Shown: positions 63,125 through 64,000 of the stretch, piece after piece
Position numbering within the stretch: the first letter of the stretch is position 1
How the letters are laid out: each line of letters opens with the position of its first letter
Position numbers and translations under genes: made by a program
The notes under the pieces: generated by a model
Databases searched by the model: none
What the model saw: the letters and a program-made list of their open reading frames with translations, nothing else
What the model was told of the DNA's origin: nothing
Assembly (NCBI RefSeq): GCF_024300825.1
Contig: NZ_CP101323.1
Location: 2,480,001 to 2,544,000 of the forward strand
Direction of reading: 5' to 3'
Origin: Natronomonas gomsonensis
GTDB lineage: Archaea > Halobacteriota > Halobacteria > Halobacteriales > Haloarculaceae
Length of the DNA stretch: 64,000 nt

Positions 63125-64000
63125 ATGAAACGAAACACCCCCGCTGACGCCCTCTCTCGCCGACGAGTCCTGTCGTCGGTCGTGGCTGCCGGAGCGATTT
63201 CCGTGGCCGGCTGTACGACGACGCTCCCGCCGTTGGGCCAGCGCGTCCGGTTCGGCCGCATCGACTTCCCACCGTCGGACCCGCCGGCGTACCGCAGGTG
63301 GATTCCCACCCGGTCGGCGCTTCCCGAGGACCACGCGGCGGCGACCCACGCCGCTCGTCCCGGAACCCTCCCGCCGGGGACGATCGGTCGCGGGCTATTC
63401 GTCGGCCCGTCCGATTACCTCGGCACCGACTTCGACGAGTACGAACGTGCGGTCGCCGCCGGTGGTGCGTTCGTCTTCGAGGGGTCGACCGGTCCGGATG
63501 TCGTCGCCGACGCTCTCGACGGCACCGGTTACGAACCCGCCGGTAGCTACGAATCCTACACGCTCTACGACAGAGACGACACGCCGCGTGCGGTCGCCGT
63601 CACCGACGGGGCCGTCATCTGGGCGCAGGGTGAGAACCGTCACCGCTCCATCGAAGTCGCCGCCGACGTCGGCGCTGGCCGCATCGACCGTCGGCACGAG
63701 ACCGACGACGACTTCGAAGCGATGACGAACGCGATGGGGACGAACGATTTCGACATCATCGACGGTCTCGATCTCGGGTTGGAGTCGACTGCCGACGCCC
63801 TCGTCACCGGCACGTCCCACGCCTACCGGGAGGACACTGCGTACTTCCGGAGTCAGCACCTCTTCGAGAGCGCCGAGTCGGTTCCGGAGGAGTCGATCAA
63901 ACGGGAACTCCGTGCCAGCGAGACCGCAGTCAGAGCCGAGGCTGTCGACGTGCGAACGGAGGGACGGCGTGTGATCATCGAGACCAGAACCGACGGTTCG
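63125..64000 (+). CDS. Tat-exported lipoprotein (partial, 3' end outside window)
   Basis: An open frame from the ATG at 63125 runs to the window edge (292 codons). The N-terminus carries twin arginines (ALSRRRVLSSVVAAG) and a lipobox ending SVAGC near residue 30, so it is predicted to be a lipid-anchored exported protein. The mature part starts TTTLPPLGQRVRFG and is a mixed alpha/beta domain with two similar-looking stretches around VAVTDGAVIWAQGENRH. No family is recognised. Confidence 0.8.
   Translation, partial: MKRNTPADALSRRRVLSSVVAAGAISVAGCTTTLPPLGQRVRFGRIDFPPSDPPAYRRWIPTRSALPEDHAAATHAARPGTLPPGTIGRGLFVGPSDYLGTDFDEYERAVAAGGAFVFEGSTGPDVVADALDGTGYEPAGSYESYTLYDRDDTPRAVAVTDGAVIWAQGENRHRSIEVAADVGAGRIDRRHETDDDFEAMTNAMGTNDFDIIDGLDLGLESTADALVTGTSHAYREDTAYFRSQHLFESAESVPEESIKRELRASETAVRAEAVDVRTEGRRVIIETRTDGS

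Overview
The window is chromosomal DNA of a halophilic archaeon (class Halobacteria). The evidence is the high GC content, very acidic proteins, Tat-type lipoproteins, PGF-CTERM surface proteins, archaeal information-processing genes (TBP, aIF2-beta, aSUI1, EndA, archaeal PheS/PheT, L10e, MC1) and an rRNA operon of haloarchaeal layout. I cannot name the genus from sequence alone. I see no IS element, integrase, prophage or CRISPR array, so the region looks like core chromosome with some accessory surface-protein genes.

Layout. 1-2.4 kb: coxG-like gene (cut by the window edge), a moeA-type gene and a MobA-like nucleotidyltransferase, suggesting a CO-dehydrogenase-type molybdenum hydroxylase locus just outside the window. 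2.6-7.3 kb: a NucS-N-like zinc-finger protein, EndA, a TrmG10-type tRNA methyltransferase, TBP, a membrane protein and a lipoprotein. 7.4-19.6 kb: hisG, an SAH/deoxyadenosine deaminase and adenosylhomocysteinase flanking a repetitive acidic secreted protein, pheS-pheT, an SDR, pyrD, an AbrB-like protein and MC1. 19.6-25.6 kb: rRNA operon with four upstream promoter repeats, 16S, tRNA-Ala, 23S and 5S. tRNA-Cys comes 1.4 kb later, after an acyl-CoA dehydrogenase gene.

27-38 kb is the most distinctive part. A complete HAAT-type (Liv/Urt) ABC transporter, with binding protein, two permeases and two ATPases, is bracketed by five related secreted proteins. Four are tandem PGF-CTERM-anchored paralogues upstream of the transporter. 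A fifth, more divergent one with an ordinary C-terminal membrane anchor lies downstream. All share a four-cysteine ectodomain followed by a Thr/Pro-rich stalk. The family is not one I recognise, and the locus is the best candidate here for an undescribed cell-surface system. The LivH permease gene carries a one-base frameshift.

38-64 kb: L10e, a creatininase-family enzyme, an LVIVD beta-propeller protein next to a Tp34-like lipoprotein, archaeal dihydroneopterin aldolase, aIF2-beta with a TRAM domain, aconitase, RimI, a run of small haloarchaeal proteins with a NUDIX hydrolase, rhodanese, SUI1, a MoxR/DUF58/transglutaminase operon, two cold-shock proteins, F420-linked genes (mer, cofE), a frameshifted YfcE-type phosphoesterase, a NUDIX-IF2B fusion, a MoaD-like protein ending in Cys-Cys, an HPP membrane protein and a lipoprotein running off the end.

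Connections: the pre-16S and pre-23S processing stems both carry textbook bulge-helix-bulge motifs, the substrate of EndA, which is itself encoded at 3.4 kb. DadD/MtaD and AhcY both act on S-adenosylhomocysteine. CoxG, MoeA and MobA belong together. Mer and CofE are linked through coenzyme F420.
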